Shown here: piece after piece, positions 35,731-48,700 of the stretch | Numbering within the stretch: the stretch's first letter is position 1 | Layout of the letters: each line of letters starts with the position of its first letter | Assembly: GCF_000208745.1 (NCBI RefSeq) | Contig: NC_030850.1 | Coordinates: 8,877,536-8,941,535, forward strand | Length of the DNA stretch: 64,000 nucleotides | From: Theobroma cacao | Lineage: Eukaryota > Streptophyta > Magnoliopsida > Malvales > Malvaceae | Direction of reading: 5' to 3' | The notes under the pieces: model-generated | What the model was told of the DNA's origin: nothing | The model's input: the letters and a program-made list of their open reading frames with translations, nothing else | Database searches by the model: none | Position numbers and translations under genes: made by a program

Positions 35731-36245
35731 GGTAAAATATTTTATTTTTTAAGTTTTAATTAAAATTTTAAATAGATTTATTAATTTTTAAAATAAATAT
35801 TTTATTTTTAAAAAATATTTTTCACTGAACACATAAATCTAACAATTAATCAATAGCTAATATTTCTATTAATTTGATAACGTTATAATATTAAAAAAAT
35901 AATTTTACTCTATTAATTTTAAAAATTATGATTATATAATTTTATTAATTTTTTTATTAATTTTAAAAAAAGAACCCGATCAGAGCAATTGGGCTCCTAA
36001 GGGAGCACAAAGTCTGGTACCCTCCAAGGGAGCATAGGATGGAAATGGGTGGTTGACCAGTGCAGGGATGCAGTCTGCTAGCCTAAGAGAAAGAAAACAA
36101 TGTCAAAAAGGCCAAAAAAAAAATATTTTAATTATTTTATATTTAACATTAACACCGTTTAGATATTTAGAGTGGTATGTTTATTTTAAAAATTAATAAA
36201 TTTTAATATAATATAAATCAAAACTTAACAAGTGAGAGTACTTTA
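35731..36245. repeat. Possible AT-rich foldback element
   Basis: The left part (35731-35830, TTTTTTAAGTTTTAATTAAA) and the right part (about 36150-36245) are imperfect reverse complements, flanking a less AT-rich centre with GGGAGCA repeated. The compositional bias makes chance similarity possible. Confidence 0.35.
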
Positions 36246-36699
36246 TCTTTTTTTTTTTATCTCACATTCAACTTTGTGTTTTTAGTTTTCACATATTTAA
36301 AACATGACATAATATTTAAAAAATCTTTTGAATTATTTAAAAAAATCTAAATAAAATTTTAATTTGTATTACATTTAATTAAATTTTTATATTTTTATTT
36401 TAAATTAAATAAAATTTTATTATTAATTTTAATAAATTATTATTAATTAAAATATCATTTATCATAAATAAATTGTTATCCGTTATATTCGTGTCACGTC
36501 ACTAATAAAAAGAAGATGTTGAGCATTTTAATAAAAAGAAACTACTTACTCCGGCAGTGAGAAAGTAACATTTGGATGATTTTTTAAAAGGAGTGCGATA
36601 ATAAAATTGTGATGTGAACATGACATGACATGAACCAAATAATGTAATATGATTTTATCATTCACACTAGACTAAAATGTTGCATGCCTCCCCGGAATT
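36246..36699. other. AT-rich intergenic stretch
   Basis: Runs of A and T. The sequence at 36310-36420 resembles the arms of the foldback element at 63170-63720 at the far end of the window. No gene is seen. Confidence 0.5.
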
Positions 36700-37177
36700 C
36701 GTACTGTATTAAAGGCCGCGTAATCTTTCAAGACAAAGAAAAAGAAAAGGGGAAATGAATGGAGGAGAAGGGAAGAGGGGTGGGTAAATCTTTTGTAGTG
36801 GGATCCACACGCACGTGGTTAGCAGATGCGGTGTGGGGGTTTTGGTTGGGATGCGGGTCCCGCCAGGCACACGAAAACGAGATAAGATGGTCAAAACACG
36901 CGACAAAACCATTTGCAATCAAGTTCTCTATCTATCTTCTCCCCGTTTGTTTACTGTGATCGGCCATCCCCGTCCCGTCCCAATACCAATCGCGTTATCC
37001 TTTTAACCAGAAACCTCCTCAAATCAATTCGCTTCTAAAAAATCTCTCTATAATTATCCCACCAATCGTTAGCCTTAACCCTCTCAATAAAATCCACGCT
37101 AACACACACATCCCCCGCAAAAATCCAACACCAGAAAAAGGAAACAAAACACACTCTCCTCTTTTGGCCTACGCCGA
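36700..37177 (+). promoter_or_regulatory. MAX2 promoter and 5' leader
   Basis: This stretch is markedly more GC-rich than the sequence to its left. It holds a G-box CACGTG at 36812-36817, a common bZIP/bHLH binding core. The last 150 bp is C- and A-rich with few Gs, typical of a plant 5' leader, ending in GCCGAATGGCC at the start codon. Overlapping short frames on both strands here have no support. Confidence 0.5.
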
Positions 37178-39313
37178 ATGGCCGCCATTCACGATATCCC
37201 CGACGTTATTTTATCCAATATCTTTGCTTCCATTTCCGACACCCGCTCCCGGAACTCCCTGTCGCTCGTTTCCCGCAAGTTTATGCTCTTAGAAAGGGCT
37301 ACGCGCTTCTCCCTCACGCTCCGGGGTAACGCCAAGGACCTGTTCATGATCCCAACCTGTTTCAGATCCGTCACTCGCTTGGACCTCTCCTTGCTGTCCC
37401 CCTGGGGCCACTCCCTCCTCTCGTCTTCTCATCTCCCCGATCCTCAGCTTTTGGCCCACCGCCTCCGCGTTGCTTTCCCCGCTGTGAGGTCCTTGACGGT
37501 ATACGCTCGATCGCCGTCCACGATTCAGATGTTGGTTCACCAATGGCCTGGGTTGAAGCGTGTGAAGCTGGTGAGGTGGCACCGCCGGCTCACCCAGTGG
37601 CCAATCGGAGCCGATTTTGTTTGGTTGTTGGAGCAATGCGAGAATCTGTGTTGGCTTGATTTGTCCAGTTTTTATTACTGGACTGAAGATCTCCCCCCGG
37701 TTCTTCAAGCTTGCCCAAAGGTATCAGCCTCGTTAGTTCACTTAAATTTGCTAACGACGTCGTTTACTGAAGGGTTTAAGTCTCAGGACATAAAGGACAT
37801 CACCACGGCTTGTCCTAATTTGAAGAGCTTCTTGGTGGCTTGTAATTTTGATCCTAGGTACATTGGGTTCGTGGGAGATGAGACTTTGTTAGCTGTTGCC
37901 AATAATTGTCCTAAACTAACGCTTTTACATTTGGCCGAAACGTCGTCGTTGGCTGACGTGAGAGGTGATCCGGACAATGAAGGATTTACTTCTGAAGATG
38001 CTATGATTACCAGGGGAACACTGGTGGAGTTTTTCAGTCGGCTTCCGTTGCTTCAGGAGTTGGTGCTCGATGTCTGTAGGAATGTCAGGGACGTTGGGTT
38101 GGCTTTGGAGATGTTGAATTCTAAATGCAAGGATTTGAGGGTGCTCAAGTTGGGGCAGTTTCACGGGGTTTGTCTGGCGATAGAGTCTCAGCTTGATGGG
38201 ATTGCCTTGTGTTCGGGGCTGCGAGAGTTGTCTATTAAGAATTCTGGGGATTTGACGGATATGGGATTGATTGCTATTGGGAGAGGTTGTTGTAAGCTGT
38301 CCAGATTTGAGGTTCAAGGGTGTAAAAGGATTACGGAGAAGGGACTAAGGACTATGGCTTGCTTGCTAAGAAATACTTTGGTTCAAGTCAAGATTTCTTG
38401 TTGTAAGAATCTTGATGCTGCAGCGTCATTGAGAGCCGTGGAGCCCATCTGTGACCGGATTCAATGGTTGCATATTGATTGTGTCTGGCATGGTTTGGGG
38501 GAGACTGGGAATTCAGATTCAGAGCAGGTTGGTCATAGCTTTGGGCGCAATCAAGTGGGGGAATCATCTAATTTATTTAGCTTCTCTGAAACTGAAAATG
38601 AGGATGATCAAGACATGAGCAGGAAGAAATGCAAATACTCTGATGACTTTGAATTGAGTAGTGATTCTTACATCATGGAAACAAATGCCGTCAATGGATT
38701 TTGGTGCAAGAAATGGGATAAGTTGCGCTACCTTTCTCTTTGGATTGCTGTGGCTGAGCTTCTCAGTCCATTGCCAATGGCAGGACTTGAGAACTGCCCT
38801 GAGTTGGAGGAGATTCGAATAAAGGTAGAAGGAGATTGCAGGGGGCGCCCCAAACCACGCGAACGTGCCTTTGGATTGAGCTACCTTGCACGCTACCCTA
38901 GGCTGTCAAAGATGCGATTAGATTGTGGTGAAACCATAGGTTATGCACTCACAGCACCGTCAGGCGAAATGGATTTAAGCTTGTGGGAAAGGTTTTACCT
39001 CAACGGCATTGGGAATTTGAGGCTAAATGAACTAGATTATTGGCCTCCACAAGACAGGGACGTGAACCAGAGGAGTCTATCGCTGCCTTCAGCGGGGTTG
39101 CTAGCAGAATGTCGTGAGCTTAGGAAGCTATTTATCCATGGGACGGCTCATGAACACTTCATGATGTTCCTTCCTAATATTCCTAACCTCAGAGATGTAC
39201 AGCTGCGAGAAGACTACTATCCGGCACCAGAGAGTGATATGAGCACGGAAATGAGAGCTGACTCATGTAGTCGCTTTGAAGCTGCTCTGAATAGTCGGCA
39301 CATCCTCGATTGA
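37178..39313 (+). CDS. MAX2: F-box/LRR protein MAX2 (strigolactone and karrikin signalling)
   Basis: This is a single-exon gene of 711 codons; Arabidopsis MAX2 (693 aa) and rice D3 are of similar size. Family knowledge: it is the F-box subunit of an SCF ubiquitin ligase that, with D14 or KAI2 receptors, marks D53/SMXL repressors for degradation in the nucleus. The N-terminus (about residues 4-45, IHDIPDVILSNIF to SLVSRKFMLLERATR) is the F-box that binds SKP1. Leucine-rich repeats follow to the end, with ITTACPNLK, LRELSIKNSGDLTDMGL and ITEKGL among the clearest. An acidic Ser-rich loop at about 448-498 (SETENEDDQDM) interrupts them, as in other MAX2 proteins. The C-terminus RFEAALNSRHILD matches the conserved terminal helix ending in Asp. 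The frame is intact. The start ATG has a purine-rich context, GAATGGCC. Confidence 0.98.
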   Translation: MAAIHDIPDVILSNIFASISDTRSRNSLSLVSRKFMLLERATRFSLTLRGNAKDLFMIPTCFRSVTRLDLSLLSPWGHSLLSSSHLPDPQLLAHRLRVAFPAVRSLTVYARSPSTIQMLVHQWPGLKRVKLVRWHRRLTQWPIGADFVWLLEQCENLCWLDLSSFYYWTEDLPPVLQACPKVSASLVHLNLLTTSFTEGFKSQDIKDITTACPNLKSFLVACNFDPRYIGFVGDETLLAVANNCPKLTLLHLAETSSLADVRGDPDNEGFTSEDAMITRGTLVEFFSRLPLLQELVLDVCRNVRDVGLALEMLNSKCKDLRVLKLGQFHGVCLAIESQLDGIALCSGLRELSIKNSGDLTDMGLIAIGRGCCKLSRFEVQGCKRITEKGLRTMACLLRNTLVQVKISCCKNLDAAASLRAVEPICDRIQWLHIDCVWHGLGETGNSDSEQVGHSFGRNQVGESSNLFSFSETENEDDQDMSRKKCKYSDDFELSSDSYIMETNAVNGFWCKKWDKLRYLSLWIAVAELLSPLPMAGLENCPELEEIRIKVEGDCRGRPKPRERAFGLSYLARYPRLSKMRLDCGETIGYALTAPSGEMDLSLWERFYLNGIGNLRLNELDYWPPQDRDVNQRSLSLPSAGLLAECRELRKLFIHGTAHEHFMMFLPNIPNLRDVQLREDYYPAPESDMSTEMRADSCSRFEAALNSRHILD

Positions 39314-39774
39314 GATAACCTCAATGATGGGTGAGAACTGAGAACACCGTGGTTTTTCTGTTTTTCTTTTTCTTGTTTTGCACCATCTGGCGCATGTTTG
39401 AGGTTTTCTTCAAAAGAATAAAATTGCAAAGGTGCACCCGTACTCCATTATTTCATTCTGTACTCCTGCCCAGCCCAGCCCTCCCCTTCCCTTTGGCTTC
39501 TGCCAAACTTAATATTGCTGGAGAAAATTTTTCATGTGATTGCGAGTCATGGACCGGAAACGAACCCTGATGTGATTGCACAAAAAGATAAAAAGGAGGG
39601 TTTGCAAATTGAAAACTGCAAAGGGATATTCAACTTAAAAATTTAAATGACAAGGAAGAGGAAAAAACTCTTTGTTTTTACAATGATTGGAAAAATTATT
39701 ACAGTTATACAACTTGAAAAGCCGACAACACATTGTTAACACCTCTACCGGGTTTTCTATACAAACAGAATGTA
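39314..39774. other. Shared 3' region between convergent MAX2 and Raf-like kinase genes
   Basis: These 461 bp separate the two stop codons and must hold both 3' untranslated regions. An AATAAA at 39417-39422 is well placed as the MAX2 polyadenylation signal. No canonical signal is obvious for the kinase on the minus strand. Transcripts from the two genes could overlap here. Confidence 0.7.
39417..39422 (+). terminator. Probable MAX2 polyadenylation signal
   Basis: AATAAA lies 104 nt after the MAX2 stop codon. Confidence 0.55.
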
Positions 39775-42700
39775 TCAGCAGAGAGAGTACTCGCAATCCA
39801 GCAAGCGAGAAAGTATCTGCTCACAACTTGGCCGCTCTTCCGGTTCTGCCCAACAATCTGTAGCCAACAACACATTATATCACATGGGGTCCGCTATAAT
39901 GCCATAAATCAACAAGAAAAATCTTACGACTTTCTGGGATTATATATGAAAATTTTTTGCATGGTAGACCTGAAATTAGCCTTCCTAGGGGACCTTCAGG
40001 AATCTCCAACCGTGATCCTTCATTCGCAACAGCATAAACTACCTGAACCAATGTAGAAAAGGGGCATTCATCTTCAATAATGGAAATATTAAAAGCTGGA
40101 TTCATTCATGAGGTATTATTTAAAGCATCAAGAAAAAGGGCAAAAATTAAGACAAACAAGTGATTTGAGAACGACCAAGTATCAGTACACTGCATACCCT
40201 CTCTGGCGGTACACCTTCCCATGGTCTATTTAGAAAACAGAACTCCCACATTATCACCCCAAGGCTAAAAATATCACATTTTTCAGTGAAGGGTTCATTA
40301 CGAATGAGTTCAGGAGCCATCCATTCTGGTGTTCCTGCAGATGCAGAATCTCTCATGGGTCGGCTCGTCATTATTCTTGAGAGCCCGAAATCACATATCT
40401 TCACAGTCCAGTGCTTATTCACAAGGCAATTTGCACTTTTTAGGTCACGATGAACTATTTTCATCCGGTGTATACACATCAACCCCCTATATATCCAAGA
40501 GGAAATACTTGTCAGTATGGCACTTTTATTTTACTTAATAACGCGCACATACCATTATGCATGTATGCAGACACACAACCAAGTATGCCTATGCTTCTGC
40601 CAAACAAACATTGACAATAAATATGACAATGAATTTTCAAAAAAATTGGGCGTTTTACTTTGAAGACGATGCATTTGCAGAGTTTGTAACTTCAGTTATT
40701 GATAATGGGCAGAAAAGTCCAAATTTTTCTTAAGAACCAAATCATTAGCCAAAAAAGTTCATATTTCATCTAATTCCTTCAAAACCCCAGACAAGAATCT
40801 TTACCACAGATGCCAATAAACTTGTCTAATACAGACATACAAATACTGAGATTTATGAGTTTCTCACAGAAACTAAGGAGTAATGACTTGTAGATACAAA
40901 CATAACCATCATATTTGACAACTTACAAGTGTAATGTTCATCTGCTCCTACTAAAAACTGCCAAACACCCCATAATTCTTGAAAATTCTATTCCCATAAA
41001 CTTAATTATTTAAAGTTCAAAGGGGATATTAAAAATAATTTCTTATGGACAGCATGAACAAGCATGAGTACTCGAATGTTATGCATTAAAATAGCCCACA
41101 TGTTAACAGTTTCCAAAAGAAAAAAGATCAAGAATTAAAAATTTTCAGATGGGAATATAAAACTTGAGGAATGGCAGAAGTTGATATAAAAATAAACAAA
41201 CTCTACTTTGATTCCCCCTAAAGTACCTACAGATGGACCCTAAGAGTAAATAGTAATTTCTTAAAAGATATTATAAGGTATTGCACTATATTCCTTTTAA
41301 ATACGAAAGCAAAGAAAGATGAATACACTCTGTAAGTGATGTACAGGCTTAACGAACCTGCAGATATCACGCAACATTTTCAGTCTCCTCCGCCAGCTCA
41401 GTCTCTTTTTCTGACCACTCAAATGGATTAAAAAGTACAATGATCCCATTTCCATGTATTCAGTAATCATTGACAACTGGGGTGGTTTTGTGCATGCACC
41501 CAAAAACAAAATAACTGCAAAAAACAGCACTCCTTGGTTCACTAAAGGATGAAATAAAACAAAATTGGCCAATGTTTCTTATGGAGCTATAGGAAATATG
41601 TATAAATGAGATTAACTTATTGCAGGCACAGTGGTCAGCGTTTATTTTATTTATTTTACTTTGTTTTCCTTTTATCTTATTTCTGATTGGGATAACAGGG
41701 GAAGAGATCCTAGAAAAACAAAAAAAAGGGACAATTTTAGAAAAGGTAGGAGAGTACCATTAGGATGTCGAAGGCGGCTGGAAGTACAAACACATAGAAA
41801 CACACAAAGTTGAAAAGAAGATTAGGTCAGAAAGATATTTAGACAAGAAAATATTAAAAACTTTCAGCATATCAACAAAAAGATACCTAAGAATGGATAT
41901 CTCATTGCAGAAGTCTTCCATGTTTTCTGCAGTAAGATCTTGCTCCAAAAACACCTTGATTGCAACATCTGTTCCATTCCATAGCCCACGGAAAACTTCT
42001 CCAAAAAACCCTGGACAATAAACACACAACTAGATATTGTAAAAACACAACCCGCTCAGTGAAAATTTTCTAGAGTGATAAAATTTCCATGCATAATGAA
42101 GTACAAAAAGATTAATGCTATGTCCCTTCTCTTACAAATCGGTAAAAACAGTGCCCGATTGCTTTTCATCCTTGCTGATATAGAAGACTCATAAAAACAA
42201 GCCAAGGATGCAATCAATATAAATCAGATTGCCCCTGATAATCACAGTGGGCACCTAGGTAGCATTACATGTTAAACATGTCTTGCATTTTCATTTTCCC
42301 CTATTAAGGGATTGGTTTAGGTTCTTTGCAAAGATTAAAAATAGAAAATGAGATCCAGCACCTCAAAAACAGACATCATCTGTTATGGGACTTTCTACTT
42401 TGAAGCTATTGGGAAAGATTCGTGTTACCATAGCCTTCTATACACACAGGGTGTGCTATTCTAACACCCATAATCTTCACAACAGAAAAATGAAGGTAAA
42501 CAAAATGAATGGAAAACATGACATGACATTTTTCTCTATCTTGTCTGTAACAAATTACATATGATATAGAAGCCTAATACATACATACACACGTATAAAA
42601 GGAAAGAAAAAGCACCAATTGAAATATCAATGATGTAGGAGACTAGCCTCTTGTAAGCATTCAACTAAAAAACCAACTGACAATAGGTGGAGAGGTCCAA

Positions 42701-45700
42701 CTTGATTATAAAGGCAACAACAAACTCTAAAAAGAACAGATGCAGGATAACACCACATAAGACTTCTCAAGTACAAGTACAATACCAATTATATAACAAG
42801 CCTAACATGTGGAAAACAAATTGAATGGCATAACAAACAATAAAGAGGGTGACAAACAACAAGAACTCTAATACCATGTCAAGCATCCAACCTAAAACCA
42901 ATTGGAGACACCCTATAACTTAATTGATGTACGATAATACCATTTAAAACCTGTTATTAAGAAACATGATTAAACGCATCATTTAAGTGGTTTCTCTAAT
43001 ACTTTGATCCAATTTCAATACCTAGTATCAATAAGTTTATTTGTTGACTCAATTTTTGTGAGATTGATCCTAGTACTCAGTATCTTCTAAACCTAATCTT
43101 GCTTACACATCAGATTAACATTACCAAGCATTTCAGAGTTAAACTAAGTCTTGAATTGACATTAGTTTCCATCGTACATGCATCTGCAGCATTTAAAGTG
43201 GCATCTAGGGCAGACTGCTTTAGCCTTTTGTTATATACCCAAAAATTAATAAATAATAATAAGAAATAAATAAAAAGGCAGAGGCCTTTAGAAAGATCAA
43301 AAGAGAGAAGAGAGCATATACAAGATGAATCTATAGGAAGCAGGCCTAGATAAGTTTCACAGCAATGATAGCATAGAAAATTGAAAACAGTGCTTACCTA
43401 TCCCAACACGAGTTCCAACAGTTAATTCAGAGAAATCAATATTCCATTCGGGATAAGCTAATAAGGGGTTATTGTTGAACAATGGAGATTCAAGAACTTT
43501 ATTCCATGTTGCAACCATTTCATCATTTGTGACATATCCCGAAACTCCACTTCTCCCTGAAGTTTGGCTTCTATAGTCATGGGGAGAAGATGGCAACGAT
43601 ATTGCTTTTTGAGAATTTATTTGGTCCCTGGAAAGGTTATACAATACAGACCTCCCACCAGTAATGTCATCATGGCCATCAAGATGGAAATTTGGTACCT
43701 AAAAGAATGAGCAGAGAGCTTTAGTGACTTATTAAATTGCATTAGGTAACTAAACCCTCTGAAAGGAAAGCATGCCAGTTTTATGTTTTAAGGCAAAGCC
43801 ACTATACATAGATTTCGGGAAATTAAAACCACAACGAAGAATATAACAACAAAACATAAATGTAACCATTTGATAGCAATTTGCATATAATTCACATAGC
43901 TTAATTGTGCAACTAATGATCGTTCCTATTGCAATCACATTTTTTAAGGAATATTTGCACAGTGGAAGTGGCACTAAAACTATCCATAGAGAAGGAAACA
44001 AACTGGAGACAATGAGGCAACAAAACAGTCTGAGTGAGTTTTTATTTAAATATCAGAAGGATAAAATTTATGACATTAGGGGGTAAAAATGTGTGCAAGA
44101 GGGAACAGTTGCATAAGTTGATCTCTGAACTTTATAAATGATAAAAACAGAAAAGAAACAAACATACATCAGATGGATCATCAAAATGTGATTCTAACAA
44201 CAAAGATAAAAGGCACATCTTGTTGCTCTCCTTATTTGAAGACAATATTACTTATAACTACGGAATTTTCCAACATTAATACCAGCAAAGGTAACTGCCC
44301 CTATCCAAAAGCTTTCCTATGACTCATGACTCCCAAACTGATTATAGGTCTGGGCTATATATAACCAATTTCTCTTTGATAATTAGTCCAAAATGTAATT
44401 CCAAAACCCACAACAATCATATAAGACAATAGGGGACAGATGCTACAAAAAAAAACAGATACAACCATCCCAAATATATAAAATAAACGGTTTTTATTTA
44501 CAACAAAACCAAAATTGCAAGTATCAGTTGACACTCATATGAAATTGTGCCCATTCATCAATATCTCCTCAAATGATTGGCGGTTATGCCAAATAAATAT
44601 AGCTATGTAGAAGCAAGAAGAGAAAGACATGTTTGCCGGCATGAAGGGCTAGAGAGAAAGACTTCATAAAGTCCAGAACATCCTACACCGAGATAAAAAT
44701 AAATATTGAAAAAAAAAACATACGTTCTGAAGATCAGGACTTTCATTCCGACTATTTGAAGAATGGGCAAAAGACCTATCTTCCCCACGCTCTTGCAAAA
44801 GACGATTTTGCTTCAATGTTTCATTCATAGCTCTGACAGCCCTGAAGTAATTCAAGACATAATCCAAGTCAAGTGACTATATAACAAAATGTACGCCCCA
44901 GAAAACAAACAAGATCCTTAAAATTTCAGAAAATACACATCAATATATAAACATGTTGGCATAACACTAAAGCACTAACAAATGAATACAGGCATCACTT
45001 GGCATACATGAACCAAATATACTAGTGGACTAACCTGAAAGACTACCAAGATGAACTGCTAGCAACTCCATTTTAACCATTAATAGTCCAGTTCAATAAC
45101 ATGGACAAACGCAAGAAGCCAACTTCATGCAGCCCATATTACAAGACACAAGTTGGGAGGAAAGCAAATGATGATTAATTCCAAAAGCTATTACCCTAAA
45201 TAATTTTTTTCTTTAAAAATAGAGAACCAGATCTTTTCCATCCATTACATAGGGTTCAAAAAGAATAAATTTGTAGATGTAATCACCAAAACGAATATCT
45301 TCTATAAACAGAAAGTGAATGAAGGATACAAAACAGTAAAGCTTAGAGTCTATTTAGTTTTAAAAAATGTTTTCCATTTTCCATCTTCATTTTTACACTA
45401 CAAATGAAATTAATAACGGTAATACCAAATCTGGAAACCCTTAATTTTCAGTAAAAATAGAAAAATTATTATAATAAGTTGTTTTCCAACTGTTTGACTA
45501 CATTTCAAAATTTAGATATTTACCTTATCTTATTGATCATATTTAGAGTGCAAATGTAAATAAAAATTAATAGAAAACATTTTCTAAGACTAAACGGGCA
45601 CCAAGCTTCAAGGTACATGTTCTGTTTAATGAAAGAAATTAGGAAAGCATGAAAAAGGCAAGTCCAAGTTCGAGGCATCAAATTCATTGAATAATTTTAA

Positions 45701-48700
45701 GGAGTCAAAAGTCGGAGAACAACTTGTTTAACTCCCACAATTTAATAGCACGGTAAATAACAATGCTAGCTGTCGAAAGCAAACATTATGCAAATTAAAA
45801 AGTTCATCAGAAAAGATTGGTGACACTAGATCTAACATTTAGAGGACCTTGCAAAAACAGAAACTGAGTAACTTGCATTACAATTATTTGGACCATTGAA
45901 ATGGAAACACATGTGCCAGATTCATACTGTTACTTTGGCTTGTGCTTATAATGAACTCAATCCATTGCAATAGGCAAGGCACATCTGTTGCAATGAACTG
46001 GCTTAAGATTGCAAGTAGATCTGCCATCAAACTGCAGATGTTTGATTCATCAAATTGATATTTTATATTTCGTTTTCCTCTGTTTTGGAGAAAAAAGAAG
46101 GGGCATAGGGAGGGTGGCTTGCATTTTAAGATTAATCACCGAGCCATCTCTCACAGCGGAAATAAGGGAATTTGTACTCCCACAAACAAAAGAATTGTAT
46201 ATCCACATCTTTTGTCCCCCCTCCCCCTCTTTTATTTTTGGCTGTTAAGATATCTGTTCAAAAGATTTTACATTCACACAAGCTATGACCTAGGAACATG
46301 CTTGACTACTAGGCTACATATTAACTGAACCACAATAATCTAATAGATGCACAAATACTTAATGCAAGTACCCTGAGTCCTGATTTCAATTTATGCACTT
46401 CAGATGAAGTTCATTTAAAAATTGTCAACATAAAAACACAGTTAAGCAAGCAGATATTCTTGGTCCCACCTAATTACCACCAAAAAGGAATTATGTTGGT
46501 CTAACCAAACTTCTTTCAATCTGTTGATCCCTCTTCTTCGTGAAGGTTGCCTACCTAATAAAAGTTCTTGTTTCTTACAGTTAAGGTACTGACATGGTTG
46601 ATACCATGCTTCAACTTCCAGGCTGGAAATTCATTTTATAAAAAATCATTATATATATATAATTTATAAACATGAAAACTATTTCACCAGTCAAAAAGAA
46701 AATACAAAAGAGAAGAGGAACCAGAATTCTTGAATTTCTACAATAAAAAATTGGGAAGGTACCTAGAAAATAGAAATAAGTAATCTTAAATTACTAGAAC
46801 CAGAAAAGAAAAAAAAAAAACAAATTTGCTAGGGGGAAAACAAGATAAAGAGTAAGAGATATTAGAAAGCTAGACTAGTCTACCATCAGATAAAAGTATG
46901 TCATAATTCTTAACAAGACAAAAATCAACCTTACGATATCATCACCAATCTCCGGAGTCATGCTAATGCTTCTTCTTCTTATTCTACGAGCTTCTGATGT
47001 TGATGCCCCATCTGATCTGTAGCTAGAATTATTACAGATCAAAGATATCAGTAACAATTAGTGCACAATTTGGCACTTCATTCTGAAGTTAGTTTACAGA
47101 ATGTGGAAAAAGAGAATGTCAAACAGATTAATAAAGGCCAGTACATTCTTTCTGTTAAGCCAAGGTTAGTATTTTAAACTAAAAACAGATATTCCAGTTC
47201 AGAACATCAACAGCTTGAGAAGCAAGAGAACACTAAAGATACACAAACAAATGACCATACACAGAGCGCGATAATTTGTATTACGTGAACAATGGTAAAG
47301 ATGGTGTGGATTAAAATTTTGGTTACGATAAAGAATATGTTGAAGAAAACTCCAAACACTTTTCCCCACCCTCTCCACACCCAACTCAAAGACCTAAAGA
47401 AAGAAAGTTTTGCAGCAACACAAGAAGACTTTGGGGGGAAGGGGGATGCAAACTTGCATGTTTTGACATGAAAGCCACAGGAAAGTGAGAGTAACAATTA
47501 ACTATGAACAATTAGCAACAACCAAATATTACCAACATTTTTCGTTAAGAAATCATTATTATTGTTCTCGTGTTTACTAAAAAAGGATCAAATGAGAGAA
47601 CCTTGATGTAGCAACATCATCAGCATAATCTCTAAGGGGATTCCTATCACCACTTAGCATGGACCTTGCACGTGCTCGGAAAGATGGATGCTCTGGACTG
47701 CAAAGACATTAAAATCTTAAAAAGAACAAGAAACACTTGAAATGTTCTATTCTTTTAGGAGATGGATACTCTCATGACCAAGCAGACATCTAGACACTAC
47801 TTAAGGCAAATTATTGGACATATCATGCAAAAAAGGCATTGAAAGAAATTAGTGTAACAAGCATGCATGCATGTATGCATGTGTTTGTCTGTCGTATTAG
47901 AGAGAGAGATTAAAATCTTCAATGGCTACAGCAATGCATAATTTCTTTCCTCAAATAATAAGCTATACATCTATTTAACAATCAAAACAAAACGGTTGCC
48001 CTTTAAAATTTTCAAAAACAAAATTCACAATCAAATGCTTATAGATGACATTAATATTAAAGTTTATTATATTTAAGCAACATAATTAAGGTGCTACTAT
48101 AATACATAAAATATAGGTGACTACAACGATTCTAGTACCTTTGTAAAATAATGAACAATAAAAAGCTTTATATGTGAAAAATTTTGGCAACAATAGCTGC
48201 ATATTTCTTTCAGAAGAGAAAAGCATCAAATTCAGGAATAGTTTAGACCGCATGACCCATAACTAAATTAGCCATCAATCACAACAGAAAACCCGAAAAA
48301 AGAAAGTCACTTGTTTCAATCATGCACCTACGTAATGGGACAAGAATTAATTTGCTATTGTTATTCGAAACAGGAAAGTGTTATTGGTGCTTAATTCTAT
48401 CCAAGGGGTCAAGGAACCCTAGAAAAACCTTTCTACCACATGATGACCATCAAGGAGGATTTTGTGGCTGTGTGAACCTAGACAGGTCACAAGGATTTAA
48501 AAATATCAATATGATCCTTGCAAGACTAAGGCACAAACTTTGAACTTTAACTTGGGAATCCAAAGAACATTCTGGGCTTCAACAGGATAAACTGATTAAG
48601 TTTGAGTGGATTTTAGTTTGGTTTTGTAATATTTCCAGGTTATCTTTGTGGTTACTTTAAATACTGAGTTTTCTTAGTTTCCTTTCAGTCAAGGTATTTA

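Noticed and set aside
36709..37006. Overlapping short frames on both strands before MAX2
   Set aside because: They overlap each other in the GC-richer promoter and leader and have no conserved motif.
37189..38317. Long minus-strand open frames inside MAX2 (61-139 codons)
   Set aside because: They are antisense shadows of the conserved MAX2 coding sequence, with Gln/Pro/Arg-rich translations and no domain.
44664..44867. Kinase exon read from the upstream ATG of this frame (MDYVLNYFRA)
   Set aside because: That ATG lies in the intron. The protein family and splice phase require exon 8 to end at 46930 (GTA AG) and exon 9 to start at 44841, giving DDIVRAVRAMNETL.
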